From positions 124,001 to 188,000 of the forward strand of contig JAJEIE010000018.1 of assembly GCA_022827625.1 (NCBI GenBank): a stretch of 64,000 bases of DNA, written 5' to 3'. This document shows positions 34,488 through 42,384 of this stretch, piece by piece. The DNA is from Candidatus Poribacteria bacterium. GTDB lineage: Bacteria > Poribacteria > WGA-4E > WGA-3G. The position numbers and the translations under genes are program-made. The notes under the pieces are model-generated. The model worked only from the letters and a program-made list of their open reading frames with translations, did not search any database and was not told where the DNA came from. Numbering within the stretch: the first letter of the stretch is position 1; the number at the start of each line of letters is the position of its first letter.

Positions 34488-34636
34488 GTTGTTGGTTATA
34501 AGTTGTTAGTTATAAGTTAAAGAGGGAGTTTGTAAAATTCGCCACTTCTTGGAGTACTCCAAGTTGGGAGAGATTGTTACAAAAATGGCTCTTAACTAAC
34601 CACTTATAACTTATAACTAACCACTAACAACTATTC
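34488..34636. repeat. Heptad-arm inverted repeat element, copy 5
   Basis: Left arm from 34488: GTTGTTG, GTTATAA, GTTGTTA, GTTATAA, GTTAAAG. The right arm, read on the reverse strand, gives GTTGTTA, GTGGTTA, GTTATAA, GTTATAA, GTGGTTA, GTTAAG. The centre includes GGAGTACTCC and ATTGTTACA, the latter shared with copy 3. It lies between convergent genes and overlaps the VOC stop region slightly. Confidence 0.75.
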
Positions 34637-35062
34637 ACCTTTGCTTGCAATATCAACCCCTGGCCATTGGTCGTCTTGTTCCGTAATATCAACGACAATA
34701 CCATCAGGGTCTTCCACTTTGAAAGCAACCGAGGGGAGATCGTCCGAATTCGGATCGTAAGGTTTACTGCCATCTAAACCTTCCCAGGTAATCTCGAAAC
34801 CGAGGTCTTCACACCGCGCTGCCGCCTCTCGCAAATTCGGGACACGAACACCGATATGTAGATAGTCCAGCATACCGCCGACATGCTTCGGACGGTCAGG
34901 TCCGCCGTGCTGAAAGACGCGGAAGTTATGATAACCATCCGTGAGATCGTAGCAGCCGTTCATTGTTGAAAAGACGCGCAAGCCGAGGGCATCGCGCCAG
35001 AAGCGGATACTCTTTTCCAAGTCCGTCGTGCGGACACCAATGTGTACAAGTGTTGTTGACAT
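34631..35062 (-). CDS. VOC-superfamily (glyoxalase/dioxygenase-like) protein
   Basis: 143 residues with the paired beta-alpha-beta-beta-beta modules of the vicinal-oxygen-chelate fold. The first metal His is in LVHIGVRTTDLEKSI, a second in YLHIGVRVPNLREAA, and the terminal Glu probably in DPDGIVVDITEQ. Such proteins include lactoylglutathione lyases and extradiol dioxygenases; the substrate is not identifiable. A hairpin of the GCAAAC family lies just upstream (35085). Confidence 0.85.
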   Translation of the reverse strand: MSTTLVHIGVRTTDLEKSIRFWRDALGLRVFSTMNGCYDLTDGYHNFRVFQHGGPDRPKHVGGMLDYLHIGVRVPNLREAAARCEDLGFEITWEGLDGSKPYDPNSDDLPSVAFKVEDPDGIVVDITEQDDQWPGVDIASKGE

Positions 35063-35084
35063 GAGAGATCTCCTTATTTGTAGT

Positions 35085-35101
35085 GCAAACTTTTAGTTTG
35101 C
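35085..35101. repeat. GCAAAC-TTTTA-GTTTGC hairpin
   Basis: Perfect 6-bp stem preceded by TTGTAGT; member of the dispersed hairpin family also at 23714, 43697, 43769, 45905, 52383 and 53480. Confidence 0.65.
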
Positions 35102-35156
35102 GACTTATAGGACACAATCTATGGTAAACCTTAGAATTAATTGGACACTCTGAGTT

Positions 35157-35178
35157 GGCGAGGTTAGGAAACCTCGCC
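35157..35178. repeat. GGCGAGGTT hairpin, second copy
   Basis: GGCGAGGTT-AGGA-AACCTCGCC plus flank AGC; its reverse complement matches the copy at 1429-1450 apart from one loop base. Confidence 0.7.
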
Positions 35179-35254
35179 AGCGGTAGAGGGCGGCCCGTCT
35201 TCACTGAAAGGTCTGTTTATTTATCTGGTTTACCATAAATGAAGATTAACTTAT

Positions 35255-35412
35255 TAATTGGGTAATTTCTAAACGTGCGATAAATCGCACTACTACGAAC
35301 AGACCCGTTTGTAGTAGGGCAATTCTGCGGCGTACTCGACCAAATGCGAAGTGCATTATTGCCCGTCTTTTACCGAATTATTTTTTGAATTTCATAAAGA
35401 TTGTGCTACAAG
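35255..35412. repeat. Composite palindromic element, copy 3
   Basis: Carries CGTGCGATAAATCGCACTAC, GTTTGTAGTAGGGCAATTCT, GCGGCGTACTCGACCAAATG and TTTTACCGAATTA, ending ATTGTGCTACAAG. It is a reverse-complement counterpart of 23497-23656. The stretch 35063-35458 contains nothing else but hairpins. Confidence 0.7.
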
Positions 35413-35458
35413 AAACTTACGGGTTCTAAAAAATACACGCAATGTGTTTCTTAAGACT

Positions 35459-36250
35459 TTAGATCCAGACAGTCGGTTCACGGTTTTCGGCGCGGTGTTC
35501 GTAGAGAAGTTTAACATCATCTGGTAGTTTATCGAACGTCTCGCCCGGAATCATTGCAGTATTCACACCGAAGAGTTCCAAATTGAGCCACCACGGTGCA
35601 TATCGAACAACAACAGCAGTCCGTTTCCCCGCGCTCGGATTTTCTGCGTTAGAATGCCAAATCCGGCTATCCATGATAAGAACGCTGCCCGCACTACCGG
35701 TGGCTTGCAATTCACCATCAAGGGGGTTCCGATCACCGATACCGTCTTCTTTGCCTCTCGGATTCCGAAGGTCTACATGCGTCTTCGGAACAATCCATGT
35801 GCCGCCGTTTTCCGTCGTGAAATCCGAGAGCATCCAGAGCGTCGTAATACCGATAACCGCACTCGGAAAGGGTTGTGGAATGTGCCATTTCTGGTTCAGA
35901 TCGTATGGAAAATCGGAGTGATATGCACGCACCAATTCATAATGCGGTGGACGAATCTTGTATTCCGTCTGAGAGATCCGTACCTGTGGTCCCAACAACT
36001 GCTGGATAGCAGCGAGGAGCCGCGCATTCGCCAGGTGTTCAGCAAATTTCGGCATAAAACTGATAACATTGCGTTCCCATCTGCCGTTCTCTTTGCTGAA
36101 TTCGTTATAGTCAACTTCTGAGGTTTCGACCTCTTCACGAACCGCGTCAACAACATCGGCGGGAATAGCGTTCTCTAAGACGCACCAACCTTCTTCCCGC
36201 AACTGCGTGACATAAGGTTCGACTGCTTCTAATAGGTTGTCGGTTTCCAT
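35459..36250 (-). CDS. Phytanoyl-CoA dioxygenase (PhyH) family protein
   Basis: 263 residues from ATG 36250, preceded by GGAGATTCCA; the longer in-frame start at 36280 lacks this support. Fe(II)/2-oxoglutarate oxygenase with iron ligands His111 and Asp113 (YHSDF) and distal His199 (IWHSN), and a 2-oxoglutarate arginine in KRTAVVVRY. PhyH-like enzymes hydroxylate varied small molecules, so the substrate is unknown. The SCP2-domain gene ends 17 bases upstream on the same strand and may be co-transcribed. Confidence 0.88.
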   Translation of the reverse strand: METDNLLEAVEPYVTQLREEGWCVLENAIPADVVDAVREEVETSEVDYNEFSKENGRWERNVISFMPKFAEHLANARLLAAIQQLLGPQVRISQTEYKIRPPHYELVRAYHSDFPYDLNQKWHIPQPFPSAVIGITTLWMLSDFTTENGGTWIVPKTHVDLRNPRGKEDGIGDRNPLDGELQATGSAGSVLIMDSRIWHSNAENPSAGKRTAVVVRYAPWWLNLELFGVNTAMIPGETFDKLPDDVKLLYEHRAENREPTVWI

Positions 36251-36267
36251 TGGAATCTCCTTACACG

Positions 36268-36666
36268 TTATGAATCGCAACCGGTTTCTCGTTCGCGGTT
36301 ATAACGGACTGCTGTCTTGATGAGAGGCGCGAGTCGCATGACCTTGCCAAGTGAACCGATGACGCCAATCTCACGGGTCGTTAGTGCACCCATGACGTTG
36401 AGTTCACCCGTCCAAAATTTGTAGGCAACGTCGCCTGTCATCGTGAGTTCAACATCGGGGTCGACATCTTCACAGATGCCGCGAGCAATTGTCCATTCGC
36501 CATTCGCTGCCGTTAGCGTCATTGTGCAGTCGGGTTGGGTGTAGTTGAACTGAACATGTAGGTTCAACGACTTGAGTGCGGCTTGTGCTTCTGGAAGCGT
36601 AGCGATTTCTTCAAAGAGTTCACTAATATAACTATAGAGTTGGTCAGGTGCTTCAAATATAGCCAT
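36268..36666 (-). CDS. SCP2 sterol-binding-domain protein
   Basis: 132 residues from ATG 36666; a longer in-frame extension upstream overlaps the divergent ogt gene and looks non-coding. Fold features of the SCP2 lipid-binding domain: VQFNYTQPDCTMTLTAANGEWTI-type strands, PDVELTMTGDVAYKFWTGELNVMGALTTREI and GSLGKVMRLAPLI near the end. It probably binds a lipid or acyl-type ligand in the cytoplasm. Located just upstream of a PhyH gene on the same strand; the combination suggests lipid-like substrates, but this is inference. Confidence 0.82.
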   Translation of the reverse strand: MAIFEAPDQLYSYISELFEEIATLPEAQAALKSLNLHVQFNYTQPDCTMTLTAANGEWTIARGICEDVDPDVELTMTGDVAYKFWTGELNVMGALTTREIGVIGSLGKVMRLAPLIKTAVRYNRERETGCDS

Positions 36667-36717
36667 GATTTGTGCTATAACATAGCATAATAACAGACTG
36701 GAGGTCAAATTAAAAAA

Positions 36718-37245
36718 ATGAATCCATTGAAAAAATTTCCTGAACACGATGACTTTGTTTCGCGGGCTATTGCCTACGCGTCTCCAATCGGATGTATCGG
36801 TATAGTTGCGGCGGATGAGGATCACATTTCGCATCTTTTCTTTGCTGATGGCTTTCCATCCGATGAACCCTCCCACCTTCGAGTTCAGTATCCGGTGCTG
36901 ACGCGTATGGCGGAGCTCCTTGACCGATATTTTGCTGGTCAACCGTTTGATACCGCCACGCTCCCGGTCCGAGTAGAGGGCGGAACTCGCTTTCAGAATG
37001 AGGTCTGGGATGCTATCCGACAGATTCCTCACGGAGAGGTACGGAGCTACAGGTGGATCGCCGAAAAGATAGGGAACCCGAAGGCTGTTAGAGCTGTCGG
37101 CAGTGCGGTCGGTGCAAATGCTATTTCTATTTTTATCCCGTGTCATCGGGTCATTAGAAGCGACGGGACATTGGGGGGCTACGGTGGTGGTATAGAACGG
37201 AAACGCCAACTCTTAGCACTTGAAGGTTATAAGATAAAAAAATAG
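36718..37245 (+). CDS. ogt: Methylated-DNA--protein-cysteine methyltransferase
   Basis: 175 residues, normal length. Suicide repair protein that removes methyl groups from O6-methylguanine. Active-site IPCHRVIRSDGTLGGYGGG (from about residue 139) with reactive Cys, plus FQNEVWDAIRQIPHGEVRSY and AVRAVGSAVGANAI, the DNA-binding helix region. It starts in the ~50-base divergent gap from the SCP2 gene; a weak GGAGGTCAAAT precedes the ATG. Confidence 0.93.
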   Translation: MNPLKKFPEHDDFVSRAIAYASPIGCIGIVAADEDHISHLFFADGFPSDEPSHLRVQYPVLTRMAELLDRYFAGQPFDTATLPVRVEGGTRFQNEVWDAIRQIPHGEVRSYRWIAEKIGNPKAVRAVGSAVGANAISIFIPCHRVIRSDGTLGGYGGGIERKRQLLALEGYKIKK

Positions 37246-37272
37246 ACGTTCTCTTGCAGGCACGTTAAAAGA

Positions 37273-37296
37273 GTCGGGATTACAAATCCCTCCTAC
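37273..37296. repeat. GTAGGAGGGATTT hairpin, inverted copy
   Basis: GTCGGGATT-ACA-AATCCCTCCTAC, the reverse-oriented counterpart of the repeat at 16822-16846, between ogt and the PLP enzyme. ACAGGAG at its end supplies the ribosome site for the next gene. Confidence 0.65.
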
Positions 37297-37308
37297 AGGA
37301 GTTTTTTA

Positions 37309-38514
37309 GTGACATCTCAGAAAAATTTAGGTAAAGCAACCCAAGCCATCCATGCGGGTGAAACGTCGAAAGACACCGCCGAAAAAAGTGGAACCCCGTT
37401 GTTACCACCCATCTATCAAAACAGCACGTTCCGATTCGCAACGGCTGCTGAATGTGCAGAAGCATTCCAAGATGAAGAAAGCGGTTACGTCTACACCCGT
37501 TGGGGCAATCCGACACAGGATATATTAGAGGAGAAACTCGCTGTCCTTGAGGCAGGTGAAGCTGCACTCGCAACGGCATCGGGAATGGGGGCGGTCAGCA
37601 CAGCACTGCTCACCGCTTTGGTTGATGGTGGGCATGTGGTGGCTATGGAGAATCTCTATTCCGCTACGTTCCAAATCCTTAATGAAGACCTTCGGCGGTT
37701 CGGGATTGAAACAACGTTTGTTGATGCCACAGACCCGACGCAAATTGCGCGCGCCATCAAGGCGGATACGAAGGTGCTCTACCTTGAGAGTCCGACAAAT
37801 CCGCTCTTAAAACTCGTGGACTTGCGGAAGTCTGCCGAGATCGCGAAAGCACACGGGATAACTTCAATCATTGACAATACATTTTCAACGCCGTGCGGAC
37901 AGCAACCGATTCCACTCGGTATCGACGTTGTCGTTCATAGTATGACGAAGTATCTAAGCGGCAACGGGGCGGTTGTTGCCGGTGCGATTGTCGGAGAAAA
38001 GACGTTCATTACGCGTGCGAAAGAAGGGGCGTTGCGTAACTTTGGAGCAGTCATCAGTCCGTTCAATGCGTGGCTAACACTACATGGCATCGCGACGCTA
38101 CCGTTGCGCTATACACGACATTGTGAAAATGCGGGACGCGTCGCGGCGTTCCTTGAGGCGCACCCAGCGGTAACGTGGGTCCGTTATCCCGGTCTGCTCA
38201 GCCACCCACAGCATGAACTCGCCAAGTGCCAAATGGATGCCTTCGGTGGTATGATAACGATGGAACTCAAAGGTGGACACACTGCCGGTGAAAGCCTTGT
38301 AGATCAACTTCAACTCTGCTCACTCGCCGTCAGTTTGGGAGACGTACGCACCCTCATCTGCCATCCTGCCTCAACAACGCATTCACATGTACCAGCAGAA
38401 ATTAGACACCGCACCGGCGTTACAGATGGCTTGGTCAGAATTTCTATTGGGCTGGAAGATGTTGAGGATATTCTTTCAGACTTTGCGCAAGCCTTAGAGT
38501 CCTGTACCTCTTAA
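37309..38514 (+). CDS. Cys/Met metabolism PLP-dependent enzyme (cystathionine gamma-synthase/methionine gamma-lyase type)
   Basis: 401 residues from GTG 37309. Trans-sulfuration PLP enzyme: YTRWGNPTQDILEEKLAVLE near residue 65, ATASGMGAVS, the PLP contact DNTFSTP and the Schiff-base lysine in HSMTKYLSGNGAVV (about residue 211). The C-terminal SLGDVRTLICHPASTTHSHV motif is typical of methionine gamma-lyase, O-acetylhomoserine sulfhydrylase and cystathionine gamma-synthase. Which reaction is catalysed cannot be decided. Its last 21 bases overlap the convergent TPR gene. Confidence 0.9.
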   Translation: MTSQKNLGKATQAIHAGETSKDTAEKSGTPLLPPIYQNSTFRFATAAECAEAFQDEESGYVYTRWGNPTQDILEEKLAVLEAGEAALATASGMGAVSTALLTALVDGGHVVAMENLYSATFQILNEDLRRFGIETTFVDATDPTQIARAIKADTKVLYLESPTNPLLKLVDLRKSAEIAKAHGITSIIDNTFSTPCGQQPIPLGIDVVVHSMTKYLSGNGAVVAGAIVGEKTFITRAKEGALRNFGAVISPFNAWLTLHGIATLPLRYTRHCENAGRVAAFLEAHPAVTWVRYPGLLSHPQHELAKCQMDAFGGMITMELKGGHTAGESLVDQLQLCSLAVSLGDVRTLICHPASTTHSHVPAEIRHRTGVTDGLVRISIGLEDVEDILSDFAQALESCTS

Positions 38515-39732
38515 GTTCTGAATATACGTTTCGCTGATACTGTTTGAAGGGTGTGCGCCTTCTTTATGTGGTTCCGCAAATTGGGTGAGCAGTTTCCGAT
38601 ATGCCTCGACCGCTAACTCTGTATCGCCGTTGTCTTCGTAAATTTTGCCAACCCAATATTGCGCTTGTCGGCGGTTGTCGTAATCGTATGTGCTGTTATC
38701 GGCAACCTTTTGATATGCCTCAATAGCGCTCGCCATATCTTGGTTAGCGTAGGCGATTTGCCCGATATAAATTTGGGAGTTCGCAGCATTTTCGTTGCGA
38801 GGATACAAATCGATCGCTGTTTCAAGTTGGGCGATGGCTTCGTCATACTTTCCGAGTCTTTCATAAGCCCAGCCTCTATAGAAGTGAGCATCTTGCCCGG
38901 CTTTTGCGTCTGGATACATATCAATAACTGTCTGGTAGGCTGCTACCGCCTCCTCATATTTACCTTCCGCGAGATGGGTCTGCGCAATACCGAAACTCGC
39001 AAGCGGTGCCAAGATCGGATCACCGGAATCAACGACATTTGTGAATTCCACTCGCGCGTTTTCGTATTCTTGTTTCTTGAGATAAATTTCGCCAGTAACG
39101 TACAGAATCTGGTAGAGGAGTGGACTATCGCTAAAGGGTTCACGGAGCGTATCCAGTTGTGCGAGCGCGATGTTCAATTCACCTTTACCGTAGTAGCACA
39201 TCGCTGTGTTAAACTGCGCCTGCTCCGAGAGTTCACTCCCTGGATACGCCGTGATTAATTGATTGTAAAGTGTCAATGCGCGGTCGTAGTATGCTGCGAG
39301 TGACTCCAGTGTTCCCGTCCGTTTTAACTCCTCCGCAATCTGGTAAGAGGCGAAAGCGATGGCGTACATCGAATCGTCTGCCAACTCGCTATCTGGGTAA
39401 TTGTTAATGAGTCGGCGAAAGAGGGCAAAAGCCTCTTCATCTGTACGTGGGATACGCGAGGCGAGTTGATAGATAGCATCATCTGCCCAGAGGCTGTCGG
39501 GGTATTTCTCAAAAACTTCACGATAGGCAGCTCGGACTTTCCGCAAACGGTTTTTGTCTGGCTCATCTAATGTTATCGGTGGATTGTCGAGTGTCTGTGC
39601 TTCTGTCCATGCTTTGTCGGCGTTGTCGTAATAGTGGGCATAACTTTCACTCTTATTCGTGACGCGCCCCAACCAGAATCCACCAGCAAGGGCAACAATA
39701 ACACAAATTTCTGCGATTATAAACTTTTTCAT
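38494..39732 (-). CDS. TPR-repeat protein, membrane-anchored
   Basis: 412 residues with an N-terminal membrane segment (IAEICVIVALAGGFWLG, residues 5-21; no clear cleavage site) and then eight or more tetratricopeptide-like repeats, for example FEKYPDSLWADDAIYQLA, NNYPDSELADDSMYAIA, AEGKYEEAVAAYQTVIDMYP and LGKYDEAIAQLETAIDLYP. The pattern resembles YbgF/BamD-type scaffolds facing the periplasm. Partner unknown. It converges with the PLP enzyme gene, the 3' ends overlapping by 21 bases. Confidence 0.85.
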   Translation of the reverse strand: MKKFIIAEICVIVALAGGFWLGRVTNKSESYAHYYDNADKAWTEAQTLDNPPITLDEPDKNRLRKVRAAYREVFEKYPDSLWADDAIYQLASRIPRTDEEAFALFRRLINNYPDSELADDSMYAIAFASYQIAEELKRTGTLESLAAYYDRALTLYNQLITAYPGSELSEQAQFNTAMCYYGKGELNIALAQLDTLREPFSDSPLLYQILYVTGEIYLKKQEYENARVEFTNVVDSGDPILAPLASFGIAQTHLAEGKYEEAVAAYQTVIDMYPDAKAGQDAHFYRGWAYERLGKYDEAIAQLETAIDLYPRNENAANSQIYIGQIAYANQDMASAIEAYQKVADNSTYDYDNRRQAQYWVGKIYEDNGDTELAVEAYRKLLTQFAEPHKEGAHPSNSISETYIQNLRGTGL

Positions 39733-40117
39733 CTCTTTTCTCCTTGGCGAGTATTTATTTCAACTATGTTAGCACAGTTCTTGAAATGTGTCAAGCACGA
39801 TTTAGTGTAGCAATATAGCAAATTTTGTGCCGATTCTGAAAACACTCGACGGGTGAGATATTGTAGAAGATGATCCAGGGGGCACTGCACAAAACGGAAC
39901 AAACTTTATACCCAGTTGCCCGAAATCGTGCAGACTTGACTAACATTAATTCTCTTGACAACATAAGGAGACTATGATAGAATGTGTGAAAGTATAGCAG
40001 TCGCTTTTCTTCTGAAAAGAAAGGCGTAAATCAGATTTGATAAAATTGTTAGCGATTATAATAGACCTTAATCAAACAGCCTCTAAAATCGAGGCACACT
40101 AAAAAGAGAGGATTTTT
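39733..40117. other. Intergenic region upstream of the amino acid transporter operon
   Basis: No gene seen. Holds the transporter promoter (39955-39983) and a ~130-base leader with AGAGAGGA before the GTG at 40118. Confidence 0.5.
39955..39983 (+). promoter_or_regulatory. Promoter of the amino acid ABC transporter operon
   Basis: TTGACA at 39955-39960 and TAGAAT at 39978-39983, exact 17-base spacer. Confidence 0.7.
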
Positions 40118-41134
40118 GTGCGCAAATTTTTGTTTCGCATTTCCGCATTCGTTTTCGTAATTTCATTAATGATCCCATTACTCGCAAGCAGCGATGAAGG
40201 GGTTCTGGAAAGAGTTAAAAACAGGGGACGGCTCATTTGTGGGGTCCACGGTAGCCTGCCCGGCTTCGGGTTCCTCAATGAAAACGGTGAGTGGACCGGC
40301 TTTGATGTAGACTATGGGAGAGCCATTGCTGCTGCCGTGCTTGGTGATCCGAGCAAAGTAGAATTCGTGCCATTGAAAGCACCTGAGCGGTTTCCCGCCT
40401 TGCAGACAGGCGAAATAGATGTCTTAATCCGAAATACAACTTGGACGCTTACGCGTGATACCCAAGTCGGCGCGGATTTCGCACCCCCAACCTTTTATGA
40501 TGGACAAGGGTTTATGCTGCCGAAAGAACTCGGTATCACCTCCCTTGAGGAATTGGCAGGCGCAAGTATCGGCGTGACGGCAGGTAGCACCACCGAGTTA
40601 AATTTGACGGACACGATGCGGGCTTTAGGGGTTGATTTCAACCCAGTCGTCTTTGAAGAAATTGATACCCTCTATAACAGCTATGAACAGGGACGTTGTG
40701 ACGTGGTAACCTCTGATAAATCTCAGCTCGTCGCACGCCGTCAAGTGCTCAAAGACCCAGAAGCGCATGTTATACTTGAGGCGACCATCTCAAAGGAACC
40801 CCTCGGACCTGTTACCGTCCATGGCGATAACAAATGGAACGATGTTGTGAGTTGGGCGGTTTACGCCACCTTTTTCGCTGAAGAACACGGAATCACACAA
40901 GCCAATATCAATACCTTTGAAACCCAGAACCCCGAAATCCAACGGTTCTTAGGCAAAACCGGCGATATCGGAGAGAAACTCGGTTTGTCGAAAGATTGGG
41001 CGCATCAAGTCGTTTCCGCTGTCGGCAACTACGGTGAGATCTTTGAACGCAACCTTACGCCCCTGGGTCTACCCCGCGGGGTCAATAAACCGTGGACGCA
41101 AGGCGGACTCCTCTACGCAATGCCGTTCCGCTAA
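40118..41134 (+). CDS. aapJ: Polar amino acid ABC transporter, substrate-binding protein
   Basis: 338 residues from GTG 40118 (AGAGAGGA upstream). Signal peptide (FLFRISAFVFVISLMIPLLASS). Family 3 solute-binding protein: VLERVKNRGRLICGVHGSLPGF, GFDVDYGRAIAAAVLGD, the FPALQTGEIDVLIRNTTWT segment and YEQGRCDVVTSDKSQL. The order and wording match general L-amino acid binding proteins (AapJ/BztA). It collects amino acids in the periplasm and hands them to the permeases encoded next. First gene of a four-gene set. Confidence 0.92.
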   Translation: MRKFLFRISAFVFVISLMIPLLASSDEGVLERVKNRGRLICGVHGSLPGFGFLNENGEWTGFDVDYGRAIAAAVLGDPSKVEFVPLKAPERFPALQTGEIDVLIRNTTWTLTRDTQVGADFAPPTFYDGQGFMLPKELGITSLEELAGASIGVTAGSTTELNLTDTMRALGVDFNPVVFEEIDTLYNSYEQGRCDVVTSDKSQLVARRQVLKDPEAHVILEATISKEPLGPVTVHGDNKWNDVVSWAVYATFFAEEHGITQANINTFETQNPEIQRFLGKTGDIGEKLGLSKDWAHQVVSAVGNYGEIFERNLTPLGLPRGVNKPWTQGGLLYAMPFR

Positions 41135-41185
41135 AGGTGTATTAGCAGGCAGCAATCGGAGCTAACAACTGACGACTCCTAAAAA

Positions 41186-42355
41186 ATGGCACTGAATTCT
41201 ACGACAATCCCTTTCTGGCGAGATGTTCGCGTCCTACGCGTGCTGCTCCAAGTCCTTTTTCTCATTGGCGTTCTGCTCTTAGCGGGTATCCTCTACGCAA
41301 ATATGCGCAGCGGATTGAACGACCTTGGGCTAACGCTCAACCTCGATTTTCTGGGGAGTGAAGCCGGGTTCGATATCTCCGAAGGGATTGAATACGAGCC
41401 TTCAGATACGTATCTCAAGGCGTTTTGGGTGGGCGTCGTGAACACCCTAAAGGTGAGTCTCATCGGGATTGTCTGTGCAACAATTCTGGGGCTTATTGTA
41501 GGTATTGCGCGCCTTTCGAGCAACTGGCTTATCCGAACTGTCGCTGCGATCTACGTCGAATGTTTTCGGAACATTCCGCTGCTACTCCAGATACTTTTTT
41601 GGTACACTGCTGTTATCCTTCAACTGCCGAGAGTTCGGGACAGTATTTCACTGTTCGGAGATGTTTTCATTAACCAGCGCGGGGTCTACCTGCCCGCGCC
41701 TGAACCCACTTCGGGTTTGAGGATATGGGGTGTCTATCTTCTCGTAGGTCTTATCGTCGCAGCAATCCTCTATGTGCTACGGGCAAGGCAACTTCGCCAA
41801 CGCGAGCTTCCTGGGTTTCGTGCAAAGTGGGCACTACCCGCTTTCCTCATTATCGCACTGATCGGGTGGTTTCTGACGCCAGAAAAGCCGTTTAGACTTG
41901 ATCCACCTGTTTTGAGAGGTTTTAACTTCGTGGGTGGCATCAGTTTATCCCCTGAATTCTCCGCACTTTTAATCGGGCTTTCTGTTTATACGGGGGCGTT
42001 CATCGCCGAAGTCGTCAGGAGTGGAATACAAGCCGTCGTGAAGGGGCAACGGGAGGCTGCGAAAGCTGTCGGATTAAACGAATCACAAATCCTGCGGTTA
42101 GTTGTTCTACCGCAAGCCGTCCCCATCATCGTACCGCCGCTCACAAGTCAATATCTCAACCTCGCTAAAAACTCGAGTTTAGCGATCGCTATCGGTTTCC
42201 CAGATGTATTCAGCATTGGCAACACGATGATGCTCCAAACGGGGCAATCCATACCTGTGTTTGCGATGATTATGGTAAGTTATCTGATTATGAGTTTAAC
42301 AACATCCGCGGCTATGAATTGGTACAATCGCTGGATTAACCGTGTTCGACGCTAA
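41186..42355 (+). CDS. aapQ: Polar amino acid ABC transporter, permease 1
   Basis: 389-residue inner-membrane permease with about eight hydrophobic helices. It carries the ABC permease coupling loop with the EAA motif (GQREAAKAVGLNESQILRLVVLPQAVP, split around residues 290-315) that contacts the ATPase. The split of conserved helices around a loop with GLRIWGVYL matches AapQ/BztB. Partner of the next permease. Starts 51 bases after the binding-protein stop, behind a fragmentary repeat. Confidence 0.9.
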   Translation: MALNSTTIPFWRDVRVLRVLLQVLFLIGVLLLAGILYANMRSGLNDLGLTLNLDFLGSEAGFDISEGIEYEPSDTYLKAFWVGVVNTLKVSLIGIVCATILGLIVGIARLSSNWLIRTVAAIYVECFRNIPLLLQILFWYTAVILQLPRVRDSISLFGDVFINQRGVYLPAPEPTSGLRIWGVYLLVGLIVAAILYVLRARQLRQRELPGFRAKWALPAFLIIALIGWFLTPEKPFRLDPPVLRGFNFVGGISLSPEFSALLIGLSVYTGAFIAEVVRSGIQAVVKGQREAAKAVGLNESQILRLVVLPQAVPIIVPPLTSQYLNLAKNSSLAIAIGFPDVFSIGNTMMLQTGQSIPVFAMIMVSYLIMSLTTSAAMNWYNRWINRVRR

Positions 42356-42384
42356 AAGTCCAACGCGTAAGAGGAACCTCGAAA

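Noticed and set aside
36268-37209. 313-codon version of the SCP2 gene
   Set aside because: The N-terminal 180 codons run antisense through ogt and show no homology; the ATG at 36666 gives the whole domain.
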